Assembly: GCA_002007465.1 (NCBI GenBank)
Contig: LNAC01000003.1
Coordinates: 8,662,416-8,726,415 of the forward strand
DNA length: 64,000 nucleotides
Reading direction: 5' to 3'
DNA from: Ailurus styani
Lineage: Eukaryota > Chordata > Mammalia > Carnivora > Ailuridae
Part shown: positions 1 through 12,102 of the stretch, in pieces
Layout of the letters: every line of letters begins with the position of its first letter
Numbering within the stretch: position 1 is the first letter of the stretch
Notes under the pieces: model-generated
What the model was told of the DNA's origin: nothing
The model's input: the letters and a program-made list of their open reading frames with translations, nothing else
The model's database searches: none
Position numbers and translations under genes: made by a program

Positions 1-859
1 TTGTCAAAACATTCGTTTGCATTTTATAGAGGAGGAAATTGAACCCCGGAGAATTTCAGTAAATTTTAAAACTCATACAGCTAGCAGTTGGCTAAACCCA
101 GGATAAGAAATCAAGTCTTAATTTATTTCACACTTTGTTTTATTAAGGCAGTCTCACCAAGAGGGCTATGTACCAGGTGTTAAGAAATAGTTATTAACCT
201 TTGGTGGATGGATCCAGCAGTAAAGTCTAAGCCGACCTTAGGATAACCAGAAAGACAGTCCTGAGAAGTAAAGTGAGACAGGGCCAACTACATCCCCCTT
301 GTCTTTGTAGCCTATTTTCTTCTCCTGGGACTGAAATATGGTCTTCAGAACAGTCTTATGATTCATGTATTCTGGTACTTGGGATGTGCTTTCTAGGCTG
401 AGAATAAAAACAAGTTTTACAGTAGAGGTACACATCTATTCATGCAGCAGTTTTGTTCCTACATGTTATATACATTTTGAGTTCTACTTAAAAACCAGTA
501 GGGAAACTTCTCTTTGTAGACTAACAGAGCCAGGTACCTTTAGTTGACTAGTGGGATCAAAATACTCACAGGTCAGCTCTGGCTCTTACTGAAGAGTAAT
601 GTTCTAAAATCATCAGTGCAGATAGTCGGGTCTCTCAGTTCATTTGGGAATATAAGCTAAGGTTATGGTCCTTTTCAGTGTTCTCCTGTGAAAAGGTAAC
701 AAGATGAGAGGGCACTGTGTGGACTAGTGGTGGTAATGCCCTGAACCAAATGCATCTCGATGCACCCTTCTAGAATGAGAGCAAGAGAAGAAACCTAATG
801 GTAGCACAGACTGACCACATTTTAACCTTGGCGAAGCAAATTGGGAAGGAATATTCTCA
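1..859. other. Unique non-coding DNA, nothing recognised
   Basis: I see no recognisable repeat, exon or RNA gene here. The small open frames on both strands lack coding character and splice context. Confidence 0.5.
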
Positions 860-1103
860 CTCCTGGGACAGTGGGCAAGAAGGTGTAGATTCTTGCCACT
901 GTCCCCAAGCCTCCAATAAGATCAGATTTGTCTCTCCCAGTTCTCTGTACTCCTGATTGCAATAGTCACACTTGTTTAGTGTTTGTGTTTCCCAGTAGAC
1001 CGTAAGCTCCGTGAATAGGGGCTTATTCATCAGTGTAGTGTTGGTACCGTAGGTGCCTGGCACATAGAAGGCTCTTACAAGCATTTGTTGAAATGAACCG
1101 TAC
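860..1103 (+). mobile_element. L2 LINE 3' end fragment
   Basis: The segment reads like the 3' part of an ancient L2 LINE: a 'GTAAGCTCCGTGAATAGGGGC' type block near 1003, then 'GGTGCCTGGCACATAGAAGGC' near 1053 and a 'CATTTGTTGAAATGA' end near 1082. It is diverged and has no function of its own. A minus-strand open frame over it is a chance frame. Confidence 0.75.
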
Positions 1104-3599
1104 CAATCCCAATTATTGGTAAAGTCTGGCTTTTGGGGACAGGAATGGAGTCTTTATGTATTTATATATAACAGCTGCTAATTATTATTTGTAGCTAATT
1201 CATAGTAGCTACTATTCTGCAGGGTTTTTTTTCTTTAAACTATTTAAAATGGGACTTCTAAAAGGGCTAACATTTCTTCCTTAAAATTTATCATCATCTT
1301 TCTAGGCTTATTAATTATGAAGGAAGAAGTGAAACTATTGGTGACATTATAATTAGTCGGCATTTAAAATTGTTTTATAATGCCAGGTTTCTTCAAAAAT
1401 ACACACACTACAATATATTAGAAAACACATTTAGCAAAACCTTTGGGGGCAACATTTAATTATTATTTAAGGACACAAAATTTTTATAGAGCCTTGTAAA
1501 TAGTCTCCTTAGCTTATGGTAGGGGTAAAAACCAACAGCTTGATGCATTTAATTTCATTGGATTTGACTGATTGGGAAGACAGAGGCATTTTGAAACCTC
1601 ATGTCTAGAATTAATTTTGGTGCTCATTAATCTAAAAGTTAGAGGCCATCAAGAGTGACTTGATGATTCAAACCCTACTAAGTTATAGGACTTTAGTATA
1701 TAAAGCCTCTTTGTTATTATTTTTCTAACTAGTAATTGCTCTTCTCTGGAGGTGAATCTTCTGTTAGAACACTATTATGTTCAACTAGATTAATAATGTT
1801 AAGATAGAGAAGAAATTTATTTTAAAATGGAGCTCAGAAGTTTCTAAACTAGCAATTTTCAGAGGCCAAAGGAACTGTATAGATTATCATATTTACAGCA
1901 TATATATATGTTGTATATATAACATATATATTTACAACATTAAGATTTCACAAATGCTCTTAAAATAATTTTAACCCAGTTTCTTGCTTTGTGAAGACAA
2001 AGTGTTTTACTAAACTTCAGGCATGCTTGGAAGTGGATATCTTTTGTAAACAGAAAGAACATCTCTCATGGCTCATATATACTTTTTTATGTCACATGTT
2101 TATAAATCATAGCAAAAAAGAGATGCAGGCCGGTGGACTATTGTCCAAAATAAAGGGGTAGGAAAATTAGCACATTTACTGATTATGTGATATATTCTAT
2201 ATTCTTTGTGCTTTCATCATTGTTTATCCTGATTAACGGAATTGTCTTTGCCTTTCATTGTTCCTTAATGTCAGTCGATATGTTAGAGAATGCATGAATT
2301 CTACACATTAGTATAAATTTTCCAAAGTAGGATTCCTCAGCAAAGACCCAAACTTAATTTCTATATTCATGAACTGACTCTTAGAACTAAGATATGATGT
2401 CTCGTTTAAATTAACAGCATTTTCCTTTGCAGTAAATAAGGTGAATAAGATTCCGAATCATTATTTTGCTGGTAATTGTTCCTGCTACAAGTGTTTGTTT
2501 TAGTTCTGACTACTCATCCATCCACATATTTTACATTTTATAGATCCTTGTATATATTCCTTCTGATAATGCCAAGTGACACTTTTCCTTTGAAGGTGTC
2601 ATACTAATAGCATGAACACATTTACTTTGAGTTTTAAACTCTGATGTCATGTTTTCTTACCCCTTAAAACATAATAAATACTGTCATTGGATTTATTCAT
2701 CATTTTAGTACAATGCTGCATGATCTTTCTTTTAAAAATTATTGTACATTCCAATTAATGGCATATTACCTTCACCTGTAAGGTTCGGGTGAAATGACAG
2801 CATTGATTAATACTGAAAATAGGTAAAGTGGGCTTTGGGGAGTCAACAATAAGGACAAAATTAAAATCTGACTTTTAATCCTTTGGAAAATGGAAAATTA
2901 ATATGCATTTATTCACAAGAATCCTAGATGGAAATCCAAAATTTGTTATATGTTACTGATCTTTAAATTGTTTTCATGTGTTACAGTGAGAGTAGTAAAA
3001 AAATTTTCTAGAGGTATGAAGAAAATGGGAGAGGAATAATAACACACGTTACTATATGCTATAACTAAAATACCCCGGTCATGACAGCATGTTAGTTTGG
3101 ATTACATTTGATTTTATTTTACAGTGAATTTCAAAGTTTTTTGTTTTTATATTTTGAAATTCTGGTAGATGTGAACAGAAATCCATATACATACAGGTGT
3201 AAAAAAAGAGGTATTTTCAAAGACACCCAGCTGTGAATTTGTCCACTGGGGAGAAGTTGTGAGTTGTAATTGCTTTCTGTAGCTTAAGTCATTTTCTCTG
3301 TTGAATACTTAAATAAAGCATCAGGAAAGAAAAAAAATGTATTCGTACATGTTGCCTTATATTTGAGTGTTGCCGAAGCTAGCCATTCTTGATGACCATT
3401 ATTATTTTTAAAAAGAAAAAAAGAGATAGGGAGGGGATAGAAAGTTCTGTGTCATGAGGAAATTACTTCTGAGTCTATTTACATGCCCATTTATTTTGCT
3501 TTAGGCCAGATTGTGTAGTGCATTCTAGAGGATGGTGAAAGATACAGATTTGTGGTGAAAATATTAGTATCCTTAACACACTGTTCATTGGTCAAACTA
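1104..3599. other. Unique AT-rich DNA
   Basis: No repeat or exon was recognised. The only structure noticed is a short AT palindrome at 1902-1931 (11-base arms). Confidence 0.4.
1902..1931. repeat. Short AT-rich inverted repeat
   Basis: The arm ATATATATGTT (1902-1912) is the reverse complement of AACATATATAT (1921-1931), with an 8-base AT spacer. It lies in a longer TA-rich patch and is probably low-complexity sequence. Confidence 0.7.
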
Positions 3600-3790
3600 T
3601 TGATCAGATACCATGGAGAATAAAGGATTAGAGCTAGAGACAGAGAGGTTTCAGTATTGCTCAGCTGAAGCTATGAAAGGGGCGAGTCATTTAATGTTCT
3701 TCTGGACTCAGTTGGTAAAATAAGAGGGTTGGGCGAGAATCATAATTTGGTTCATCTCAACGCTGTAAGAATCAGTATCATTTCAAAAAT
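3600..3790 (+). mobile_element. Possible MIR SINE remnant
   Basis: Weak resemblance to the MIR core ('GAGTCATTTAATGTTCTTCTGG ... TTGGTAAAATAAGAGG' corresponds to the leave-one-out form of 'CTTAACCTCTCTGAGCCTCAGTTTCC ... TGTAAAATGGGG'). It is heavily diverged, so the call is tentative. Confidence 0.4.
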
Positions 3791-5756
3791 GAGGTTTTAC
3801 TGTTGCATGCATGGAGTAACAGGGTGCATAGAACTAAAGGCTGGGAGGATGTCCTTATGATTTTTTGAGCTTGGCATTTAATATTTTACAGCAAAGTTTT
3901 TAGTTTAACATAATTGAACTTGTACTAGATAGGGTTAATAGGCTAGAACAAAAGGTCAAAGCATAAGGCATTAGGCTTAATTAAGGGAGAGCAGGAGTGG
4001 CAGGAGTGTGTGACAGTTAAATGGGTTTCCCACAGACTAATGTCGGTTACAGTGCAACCATGCCTCAACTTAAGTGGGTTATTTTGTGCAAAGGGCAGCA
4101 GTGATTAGCAGTTTGACATGCCAGACACTTCTGGCCAATCCCATCTCTTTTAGAGGTTAAAAAAGCACACCTTTATGAGCTGATGGATTGATTTGTGTGC
4201 CCGTCTGGTAAAGATTAGAAGTCCAAGGCCAGTGCAGTAAATGTCAGTTATGGAATATTGTACTTTCTCCATTGGCTCATTGTTTTAACCGTCAACTGTT
4301 TTATAATGGTGGATTACTGCTGTTTATGGAGTTGGATGTAAGTTGGGCAGGGGAACAGGTGAGAGAGGAAGAAACATATTTCCTAGATGGAATTGTGAAT
4401 GCACATATTCTTAGCAGGTGTTTCAAATGGAGATACAGCGTATTCTAGATAGACTTGATTTTGTGGAGTGTTTGTGGCCTGTTCCTTATAGGTTAGGTCA
4501 CATTGTGCTTTTCTGAGTGTCATCTGAACAACCCTGTCAGTCCAGGACTTAATTTTACATACAGAACTGTTAAGTTTATTTAGGTGACTCTTTTTCTGAC
4601 AGATGGGTAGTTTATCTCCATATCATTATATATATTTAAAAGTGTAATATTTTGTTCATTAACCTCCTGGAGAAGAGAAAAGGAAAAGAGAAGAGAAAAG
4701 GGAAAGAGGCATGCACACACTTGCACACCCATGCACACTTGCTGTGTGGGTAGGATTTACTAGGCTCACCTGAGATTGATGCACCCTGTTAAAATGAAGT
4801 GTTTCTGAACCTGGAGTTAGACTTACTTCTTTGAGAGCTGGAGGAGTGATGCCATTAATATAGTTCATTTTCAGTTCAAGGTTGTAGCCCATTTAAAGGC
4901 TGGATTGTGGGTATAAAAATTGGCTTTAACGTGTTCTGATATCCAAGGAAAGGAAAATCCTAAATTTATGTGGATGAAATAGAACTTTAGATATTGTGAT
5001 TGTAATGAGCTGTAGGAACATAAGGCATTCTGTCACTTGGGTGGACAGAGGGAAGTGTTTTAGAAGTAACAAAAAGTTATCATCTTTATCAGGAAATTAT
5101 TGTCAACCTGAGATTTGAGTTTAAGTAAAAATGTGATCAAGAACACTGGAAACAATATTGGAAGATTCTGATTGGCCCCCATGCTTTTATCCTTGTCAAA
5201 GGATATGAACCATAAATTGCCTGTTACATAGTTACACAAATTATATATATCATGTTAGACCCTGAATTGCTTCTTACAGAAGAAAATTTATCTAAAGAAG
5301 ATATGGCCACTGAAAGTTATATGTGGATCATAATAGTAACTCGTACCTTTAAAAATATATGTATGCATTTATTTTATTAGTAATCTGTTCCAAAGTGAAT
5401 TGGCTTAACTTACAGAGAAAAAATGAGATGTTTTATTTCTCATTTAAAAAGGACAAAAATGACATTACGGTATTGGAGTTTATTTAGGAATATAGTACTT
5501 AAATAAATATGTATTTATCCTGTGTTCTTTGTGGAGTAGCATCAGTTGAAACTATTTGGATCTAACACAGATCTACATGAAAAAAAGTCTTGCCTTTCTG
5601 TGAAGGTAGAGAAAGTGAAGAAACATACATTTTATAATAAGGTTGTTTCTCTTTCACTAACTCATTTTTAATTATAAAACATTGGCTTGAGGAATATAAA
5701 AGTACTTGGCTAGTTAATTAAATGTGGGTGATTTATCTAATTTAATGGACAGAAAC
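3791..5756. other. Unique DNA
   Basis: No confident repeat or exon. A purine-rich run (4665-4708, AGAGAAAAGG type) is simple sequence. Confidence 0.4.
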
Positions 5757-5945
5757 TTTTTTTTTTTAAGAGGGGGAGAGAGAGAATAGGTGGGGAGGGG
5801 CATAGGGAGAGAGAGAATCCCAAGCAGGCTCCTAGCCCAGTGCAGAGCCCAGCATGGGGCTCCATTTTACAACCCCAACATCCTGACTTGAGCCAAAACC
5901 AAAAGTTGAACACGTACCTGACGGAGTCACCCAGGCAACCCTGGA
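5757..5945 (-). mobile_element. CAN SINE, old copy
   Basis: On the minus strand this is a diverged tRNA-derived carnivore SINE. The poly-T side is at 5757-5768, a GA-rich tail region follows, and the complement of the tRNA-like head ('GAGTCACCCAGGC') lies near 5925. Many differences from the young consensus show that it is an old insertion. No clear TSD was found. Confidence 0.85.
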
Positions 5946-7413
5946 TAGAAATTTCTTAAATGACTATTCTGGTGATGTTATGTTAAACATAAAACAAATA
6001 TCTGATGCAATACATTTGTACTAATAATATAAACATTTTTAAAGTACCCCCTAGATCCTATTTTAGTTTCCTCCTCTTTTCTCCAGAACGTTCAAGTGCC
6101 AATATTATCTTGTTTGTGTTAGAATTTTACAAAGGGAAATATTTTGTTGGGTTAACTTGTTTTTGTGTGGTTTGATATATTCTGAAGTTGTCAAAGAATA
6201 CGCATTGGCTCTTATAATCTTTGCTGGTCAATTTCCATCTGCTGTATTTCCTTCCTTTTACTAATATTGTATTACAGACTCTGAGACATTTAAAATCTGC
6301 TTCTATAAGCAAAATAGTTGAACGTATTCTTGTTTAGGTTATAAAGGAGAAAGCAGGAACTCTTAATATACTTAAGATCCTGTGTTTGCAGTTCTCGTCC
6401 TAAAAATTGTTATAACTTTGTAAACTGAGTTTTAGTTGTTAGAAATTTCATGAGATAATGGAAGAAATGATAGCTCTGTTTCATCTTTTGATTTTAAGAG
6501 CTAGTGAATTGTCCCTTACCTCTATGCAGGCAGATTGATTTTAATAAGCAAGCCATAATATATGATGAACTTATTCTAATATATATTCTTAGTATATCTA
6601 TGTATTTATAGTTATAAAATCAGTGTGCATATATGTGATATGTTTCAAAAAGAGAACTCTGCACCTGTTGATTGCATTAAGCATTTGGTATCTTTTAATG
6701 AGGAGGGAGAAGGTGCTATCACTCTAAATGGATCATTCCTCCTCAGTAAATTGTATACATTTTACTTTTTTGTATTCTGTGACCTTGCAGTCAGTGACTT
6801 CAGCCCAGAATAGTTTCAAAGTCATGTAAATGAATGCAATTAAGGTATTGCTTATCATCTTACATAGTTCAGATGGAACCTTATTGGATAGAGAGATTTG
6901 TTTGCTTTATGGGGAAGGTCAAAATAAGGTTAAATTTTATTACATAAAATGATTTGGTAATGTTTTTATTTAGCTGCTGAAAAAGTAATGTCCTAATAGG
7001 AAATGATAATGCTTTTTTTTGTTGTTCTTTAAATTACTGGGAGGTCTTTTCAGGGTTTTTGTTTGTTTATTATTTCTCTCTAATAGTTATAATTCTATTT
7101 TAAGATGATACTTTCTGTCTACTTTTAAAATTTTGGGAACATTCTGCCCTTAGTTATGATTCTGGATATCTTTGACTCATACATGTAGGTGACATTTCCT
7201 GCTGCTGATGGAGGGTTGCTCAGGAGCAGCTGATGTATGTGCTTAGAGAATTTGTGTTCATGTCCAATTATCATGCTAGTTGGTGCAGGACCTCCGACAG
7301 CAGGATTAGAGTCCTAATTCAGAAAGGAGATCCGCTGCCCTATCAGGCTGATTGTCTGTAAGGGTTGGGAGAGCATTGGCATAGATACTAGAAGAGTTTT
7401 GCTGATGAAGAAC
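5946..7413. other. Unique AT-rich DNA
   Basis: No recognisable gene or interspersed repeat. Small open frames at 6127-6312 (minus) and 6625-6813 (plus) have no splice or start context. Confidence 0.4.
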
Positions 7414-7414
7414 T

Positions 7415-7457
<43 letters not shown>
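7414..7457. repeat. (GT)n microsatellite
   Basis: An almost pure GT dinucleotide run of about 22 units, interrupted once near its left end. Confidence 0.97.
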
Positions 7458-7459
<2 letters not shown>

Positions 7460-7584
7460 GTAATTAAAAGAAAGGCAAGTGTTCTTTGTTGTAGTCGGCC
7501 CATACAATTATCCTCTTTCCTTTCATGGTATTATTTTTACTTCAGCACGGTATATTGAAGAAGTCTCTAAGATCCACTGATTGG

Positions 7585-7770
7585 TCGAGCAGATACTTAC
7601 TGCACATCCACTCAGGGCCTTGCACCATGTTAGGTATTGGAGGATTCAAAGATGAATGAAGGGTTCATAGTCACAGTGAGAATAATAATAGGCATGATGC
7701 AGAGAAAGTGATCTGGAAGCATAATGGTCAAAGAGCCTGCTTTGATAGGGTGTTGAGAAAGCATTACTCA
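7585..7770 (-). mobile_element. L2-like LINE fragment
   Basis: Reads 'TACTGCACATCCACTCAGGGCCTTGCACCATG', which matches the complement of the L2 3' end (tactgagcacctactatgtgccaggcactg), followed by the usual 'gatgaatgaa' region. Old and diverged. Confidence 0.5.
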
Positions 7771-8020
7771 AAGAAATTTGGTACCACTATGTGGTTTCAG
7801 GGAAATTACAGACACTGGTAAAATGAAATAATGATGAAAAGTAGGTACTTTATTTTAGGAAGTTGAAGTTGCGGTGTCTGCAGCACGCCTTCCTTATCGC
7901 CAACTAGCTTCACTATCCCTTAGCCTATTGATGAATATAAAGTCCGCCCCGGCCACCACAGTATTAAAGTACAGGCTGTGTCTCTTGCTGGTCAGAAACT
8001 TTCACCCACTCTTTTATTCC
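7771..8020. other. Unique DNA with several CpGs
   Basis: No repeat family recognised. The patch at 7868-7960 keeps several CpG dinucleotides, unusual for this AT-rich neighbourhood, but no exon signals frame it. Confidence 0.35.
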
Positions 8021-8070
8021 TGAAGGTATAAACTTTCCCACATGTTGAAGGTATAAACTTTCCCACATGT
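8021..8070. repeat. Perfect 2 x 25 bp tandem duplication
   Basis: The 25-base unit starting TGAAGGTATAAACTTTCC at 8021 is repeated exactly at 8046-8070. Identity of the two copies implies a recent event or sequence-level homogenisation. Confidence 0.97.
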
Positions 8071-8135
8071 TGATGTCATTCTGTATCCAGAAGGCTTCTA
8101 AATCTCAGTTCAACATTTTTTGTTCCTAGTGGTCT

Positions 8136-8163
8136 AGAGAGAGAGAGAGAGAGAGAGAGAAGA
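8136..8163. repeat. (GA)n microsatellite
   Basis: An uninterrupted AG run of about 14 units. Confidence 0.95.
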
Positions 8164-8515
8164 GGTGTTTCAAACTCTGTATTGACTATGAAATAATCCT
8201 GATACCTTTTTTCTGAGAATTCCTCTTCATCACCATTAACTTCTCACCTTGAGAATAGGTAATTGTGTTTATGTAGTATAAAGACAATGTATTTTGGTAA
8301 ATAATTTATAATTCAGATTGTTCATCAGATGTAGTCAATAGCTGTGCCCCAGGAAAGCATGTATAATGAAGAATATTTTTTATCTTACAGCTTTCTTGTT
8401 ATTTTTTGAGATAATTTATTTTAGTCAGTAGTTAAGATTCCATTGTAAAACATGCCATTGAAATTCTTTGAGATAAGATGCACTTGAAATAATAGTTATT
8501 TTTCTTAATTTTCAG

Positions 8516-8597
8516 GGAGTTTTTGGACTGTGAGCTATTTCAGAACTCTGTTCTCAGGACCCATTATCTTAACAGTCAGGAGAAACTCGTCTGGAAG
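8516..8597 (+). CDS. Candidate internal coding exon, protein not identified
   Basis: What is seen: a pyrimidine-rich tract and acceptor (TTTTTCTTAATTTTCAG, ending at 8515), 82 bases, then the donor AAG|GTACTG at 8598. Only one frame is open across the segment: one leading base, then 27 codons. It includes residues ELFQNSVLRTHYLNSQEKL and ends in LVWK, so it would start in phase 2 and end in phase 0. The sequence is not in a recognisable repeat. What is inferred: an internal exon of a plus-strand gene whose introns fill much of the window. I do not recognise the protein family. A 27-codon open frame with splice-like edges can arise by chance, so this is a candidate only. Confidence 0.35.
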
Positions 8598-8805
8598 GTA
8601 CTGTATTTTGTCTATTGCTCCATTTTTTTAAAAATGTAGTTAAGCCTTTCCAATTATAGAAAGAATATTATGTTGCATTTTGTTACTTGTTTTTCTTTAG
8701 GTTCCAGATACTGATTAATTGGTTAATGTTTATAACAGAGGAGAGGAATATATTTCAGTGTTGGTAATTCTGAATTTTGTGTAAGTCAGTAAAAGAAAAC
8801 TGCTT

Positions 8806-8989
8806 TAGGGGCGTGGCTGGGTAACTCAGTTAAGCATCTTGCTCTTGATTTCCACTCAGGTCATGATCTCAGGGTCTTGAGATTAAGCTCTGCAAGGGGC
8901 TCCTCACTCAGTAGGGAGTCTGCTTGAGATTCTCCCCCACTCTCTCTTTTCCTCTCTTTAAAATAAATAAATAAATCTTGTTTAAAAAC
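8806..8989 (+). mobile_element. CAN SINE, older subfamily
   Basis: A tRNA-like head starts near 8810 (GGCGTGGCTGGGTAACTCAG), the 'CAGGTCATGATCTCAGGGTC' body is near 8857, and an AAATAAATAAATAAATCTTG tail runs to about 8980. It is the first of three head-to-tail SINEs. The next copy inserted just downstream of its tail. Confidence 0.9.
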
Positions 8990-8998
8990 CTGGTTTAG

Positions 8999-9188
8999 CG
9001 GGACGCCTGGGTGGCTCAGTCAGTTAAGCGTCTGCCTTCATGATCCCAGGGTCCTGGGATCGAGTCCCATGTGAGGCTCCCTGCTCAGCAGGGAGCTTGT
9101 CCCTCTGCCTGCTGCTCCCCCTCCTTGTGCTTGCTTGCTCTTTCTCTCTCTCTGACACATAAATAAATGGAATCTTTAAAAAAAAAAT
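8999..9188 (+). mobile_element. CAN SINE with 9 bp TSD
   Basis: A full-length head (CGCCTGGGTGGCTCAGTCAG type) to an A-rich tail. It is flanked by CTGGTTTAG at 8990-8998 and 9189-9197, the target-site duplication left by L1-driven insertion. It belongs to the 'CAGTTAAGCGTCTGCC' subfamily. Confidence 0.95.
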
Positions 9189-9356
9189 CTGGTTTAGATA
9201 GAAACAGTTTTGACTATTTTAAGCACTCGAAGTACTTAAATTTTACCTTTTTCAGTGTAGAACTATTTTAAAGAATGTTTTGATTTGCAAACAAAATATT
9301 GAAGACACTTATTTATCAAAGACAGTATGGAATACATGTTAAATTAACCGGGCAGG

Positions 9357-9566
9357 GGCACCTGGGTGGCTCAATGGGTTAAAGCATCTGCCTTCGGCTC
9401 AGGTCATGATCTTAGGGTCCTGGGATCGAGGCCTGCGTTGCGCTCTCTGCTCAGCGGGGAGCCTGCTTCCTCTCCTCTCTCTCTCTCTGCCTGCCTCTCT
9501 GCCTACTTGTAATCTCTCTCTCTGTCAAATAAATAAATAAAATCTTAAAAAAGTAATAAATAAAAA
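9357..9566 (+). mobile_element. Young CAN SINE with 17 bp TSD
   Basis: A complete element with the 'GGGTTAAAGCATCTGCCTTC' head, a CT-rich region and an (AAATA)n tail. TAAATTAACCGGGCAGG occurs at 9340-9356 and again at 9567-9583, a perfect 17 bp TSD. The intact TSD and close match to other young copies indicate a recent insertion. Confidence 0.97.
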
Positions 9567-9583
9567 TAAATTAACCGGGCAGG

Positions 9584-10446
9584 CCTAAAGTCCTTCCTGC
9601 CTTTGACAAGTATAGGGATCAGCTGCCGTCTACATTTCTGCCAGTCTTTCATCGGGATCCCTGGACACCTGACTCTGCCTGTGTCCAGCTACTAAGTTCC
9701 CTGTCTGTGTTATCACATGTGGTTAGATTGGTGTAGCATAATAATTCATCTGTTTGCAAAGCCTGAGTCTCAGGCATGTGATGTATCACTAGGAAGGAAA
9801 AAACTTACCTGTTTTATGTTTTCGTCTTTTGCAACCCCAAGAGCCCATGTGGATGTACCAAATGATTTGACTAAAGCCAGTGGTGAACACAGTTCCTTTC
9901 AGCCTTATCCAAAGTTTCCTTCTTAATATCCACCTTTAAACCTCCCCTAAGTTTTGTGTTTTCCTAAACTTGCCTCCTCTCTTGCTTGGAATAGAAATAT
10001 TTAATAAAATAATGTATTTCTTGAAGTTGTAGTGAATAAGTCAACTTCTTTGAGTACATATTTTCTTTATTAACTGGATTTTTATTATTTATATTCACAT
10101 GAGACAACACAGAAATTAGTGTTACGGATTTTTTTAATCACTTGTCAAGCCATATGAACTTCTAGGATTGGATAAATTTGCAGTCTTGTATGTTTCCATA
10201 GCACAGTATATTGAAATTTTAAAGTTGTAACTTTCTGTGTTTAAAATTCTTCACTATTAGCAAAGCAGCATTTTCTCCTTTCTCTTGTCACTTATGAGAG
10301 GGAGGGTAAAAGTGAATAAGAAATTTAAATAAGCACATTAGGACTATAAAAGAAATTTTAAGTGAACCCCAAATATTAACTTTAATTTTGACTATTACCA
10401 GTGAGAAAACTGATATGATCAGAAACTCTGGATTTTGTGAAATTCA
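9584..10446. other. Unique DNA
   Basis: No repeat recognised. A minus-strand GTAAGT splice-donor consensus (complement of 9804-9809) sits beside a short frame, but no partner acceptor is convincing. Confidence 0.35.
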
Positions 10447-10946
10447 AAGTTATCTTTTTATTTTGGGGGATGTTACTGGTATTTATTTTTAAATTTAATT
10501 TTATTATAATTCTGGTATAATTAATATATGGTGTCATATTTGTTTCAGGTGTACAGTATAGTGATTCAGCAATTCCATACATCACCCCGTGCTCCTCACG
10601 AGTGCACGCCTTAATCCATATCACCTATTTCACCCATCCCCCCATCCACCTTCCCTCTGGTAACCATCGGTTTGTTCTCTATAGTTAAGAGTCTGTTTCC
10701 TGGCGTTCTCTCTCTTTTTTCCCTTTACTCATTTGTTTTGTTTCTTAAATTCCACATATGAGTGAAATCATATGGTATTTGTTTTTCTCTTATTTCACTT
10801 AACATTATACTCTCTAGCTCATCCATGCCATTGCAAATAGCAAGATTTCATTCTTTTTAATAGCTGAATAATATTCCATTATATATTATTGTTATATATA
10901 TGTTATAGATGTTCCTATGTATATATATTCTGATTCTCTCTATTCT

Positions 10947-10987
10947 GAGATATATATATTATATATACTATATAATATATATATCTC
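10947..10987. repeat. Perfect 19-bp-arm AT palindrome
   Basis: GAGATATATATATTATATA (10947-10965) is followed by a 3-base loop and its exact reverse complement (10969-10987). It lies inside the L1 and could extrude as a cruciform. Confidence 0.95.
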
Positions 10988-12102
10988 ACATCTTCTTTAT
11001 CCATTCACCAGTCGTTGTACATAGGCTGCTTCCATAACTTGGCTATTATAAATAAGGCTGCTATTAAGCAGGGGTGCATGTATCTCTTTGAATTGGTGCT
11101 TTTGTATTTTGGGGGTAAATACCCAGTATGTGATTGCTGGATCATAGGGCAGTTCTATTTTTAACTTCTTGAGGAACCGCCACACTGTTTTCCATAGTGG
11201 CTGTACCATTTGCATTCCCTCCAACAGTGAAAGAGAGTTCCTTTTTCTCCACATCCTCCCCAACACTGGTGGTTTCTTGTGTTTTTGATTTTAGCCGTTT
11301 GACAGGTGTGAGGTGATATCTCATTGTAGTTTTGATTTGGATTTCCCTGATGATGACTGATGTTGAGCATCTTCATGTGAGTGTTGGCTGTCAGGATGTC
11401 TTATTTAGAGAAAGGTCTGTTCATTTCTTCTGCCCATTTTTAATCAGATTATTTGTTTTTTGGGTGTTGAATTGTACAGTTCTTTATATGTTTTGGATAC
11501 TTACCCTGTATTGGATATGTCTTTACAAATGCCTTCTCCCATTCACTAGGTTGCCTTTTAGTTTTGTTGATTCTTTCCTTCACTGTGCAGAAGCTTTTTA
11601 TTTTGATGTCCTAATAGTTTATTTTTGTTTTTATTTCTCTTGCTTCAGGAGACCTAACTAGAAAAATATTGCTATGATGGATGTCAGAGACCTTATTGCC
11701 TCTTATTAAATCCTCTTCTAGGATTTTTATGGTTTCAGGTCTCACATTTAGGTCTTTAATCCATTTTGAGTGTACTTCTGTGTGTGATGTAAGAAAGTGG
11801 TCCAGTTTCATTGTTTTGCATATTTCCCACCACCATTTATTGAAGAGACTATCTCTTTTCGGTTACATATTCTTGCCTCTTTTGTCAAGGGTTAATTGAC
11901 CATATAATTGGGGTTTATATCTGGGCTCTCTGTTCTGTAACATTGATCTGTATGTCTGTTTTTATGTTAATACCATGCTGTTTTGATTACTATAGCTTTG
12001 TAACATATAACTTGAAGTATGGAATTGTAATACCTCCGGCTTTACTTTTCTTGTAAAATTGCTTTGGTTATTTGGGGTCTTTTGTACAAATTTTAGGATT
12101 TT

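Noticed and set aside
7306..7503. Minus-strand frame with His-Thr repeats
   Set aside because: It is the translation of the (GT)n microsatellite. The same applies to 56756-57007.
9804..9930. Perfect GTAAGT donor on the minus strand next to a short open frame
   Set aside because: No convincing acceptor upstream on that strand. A single 6-base match is expected by chance in 64 kb.
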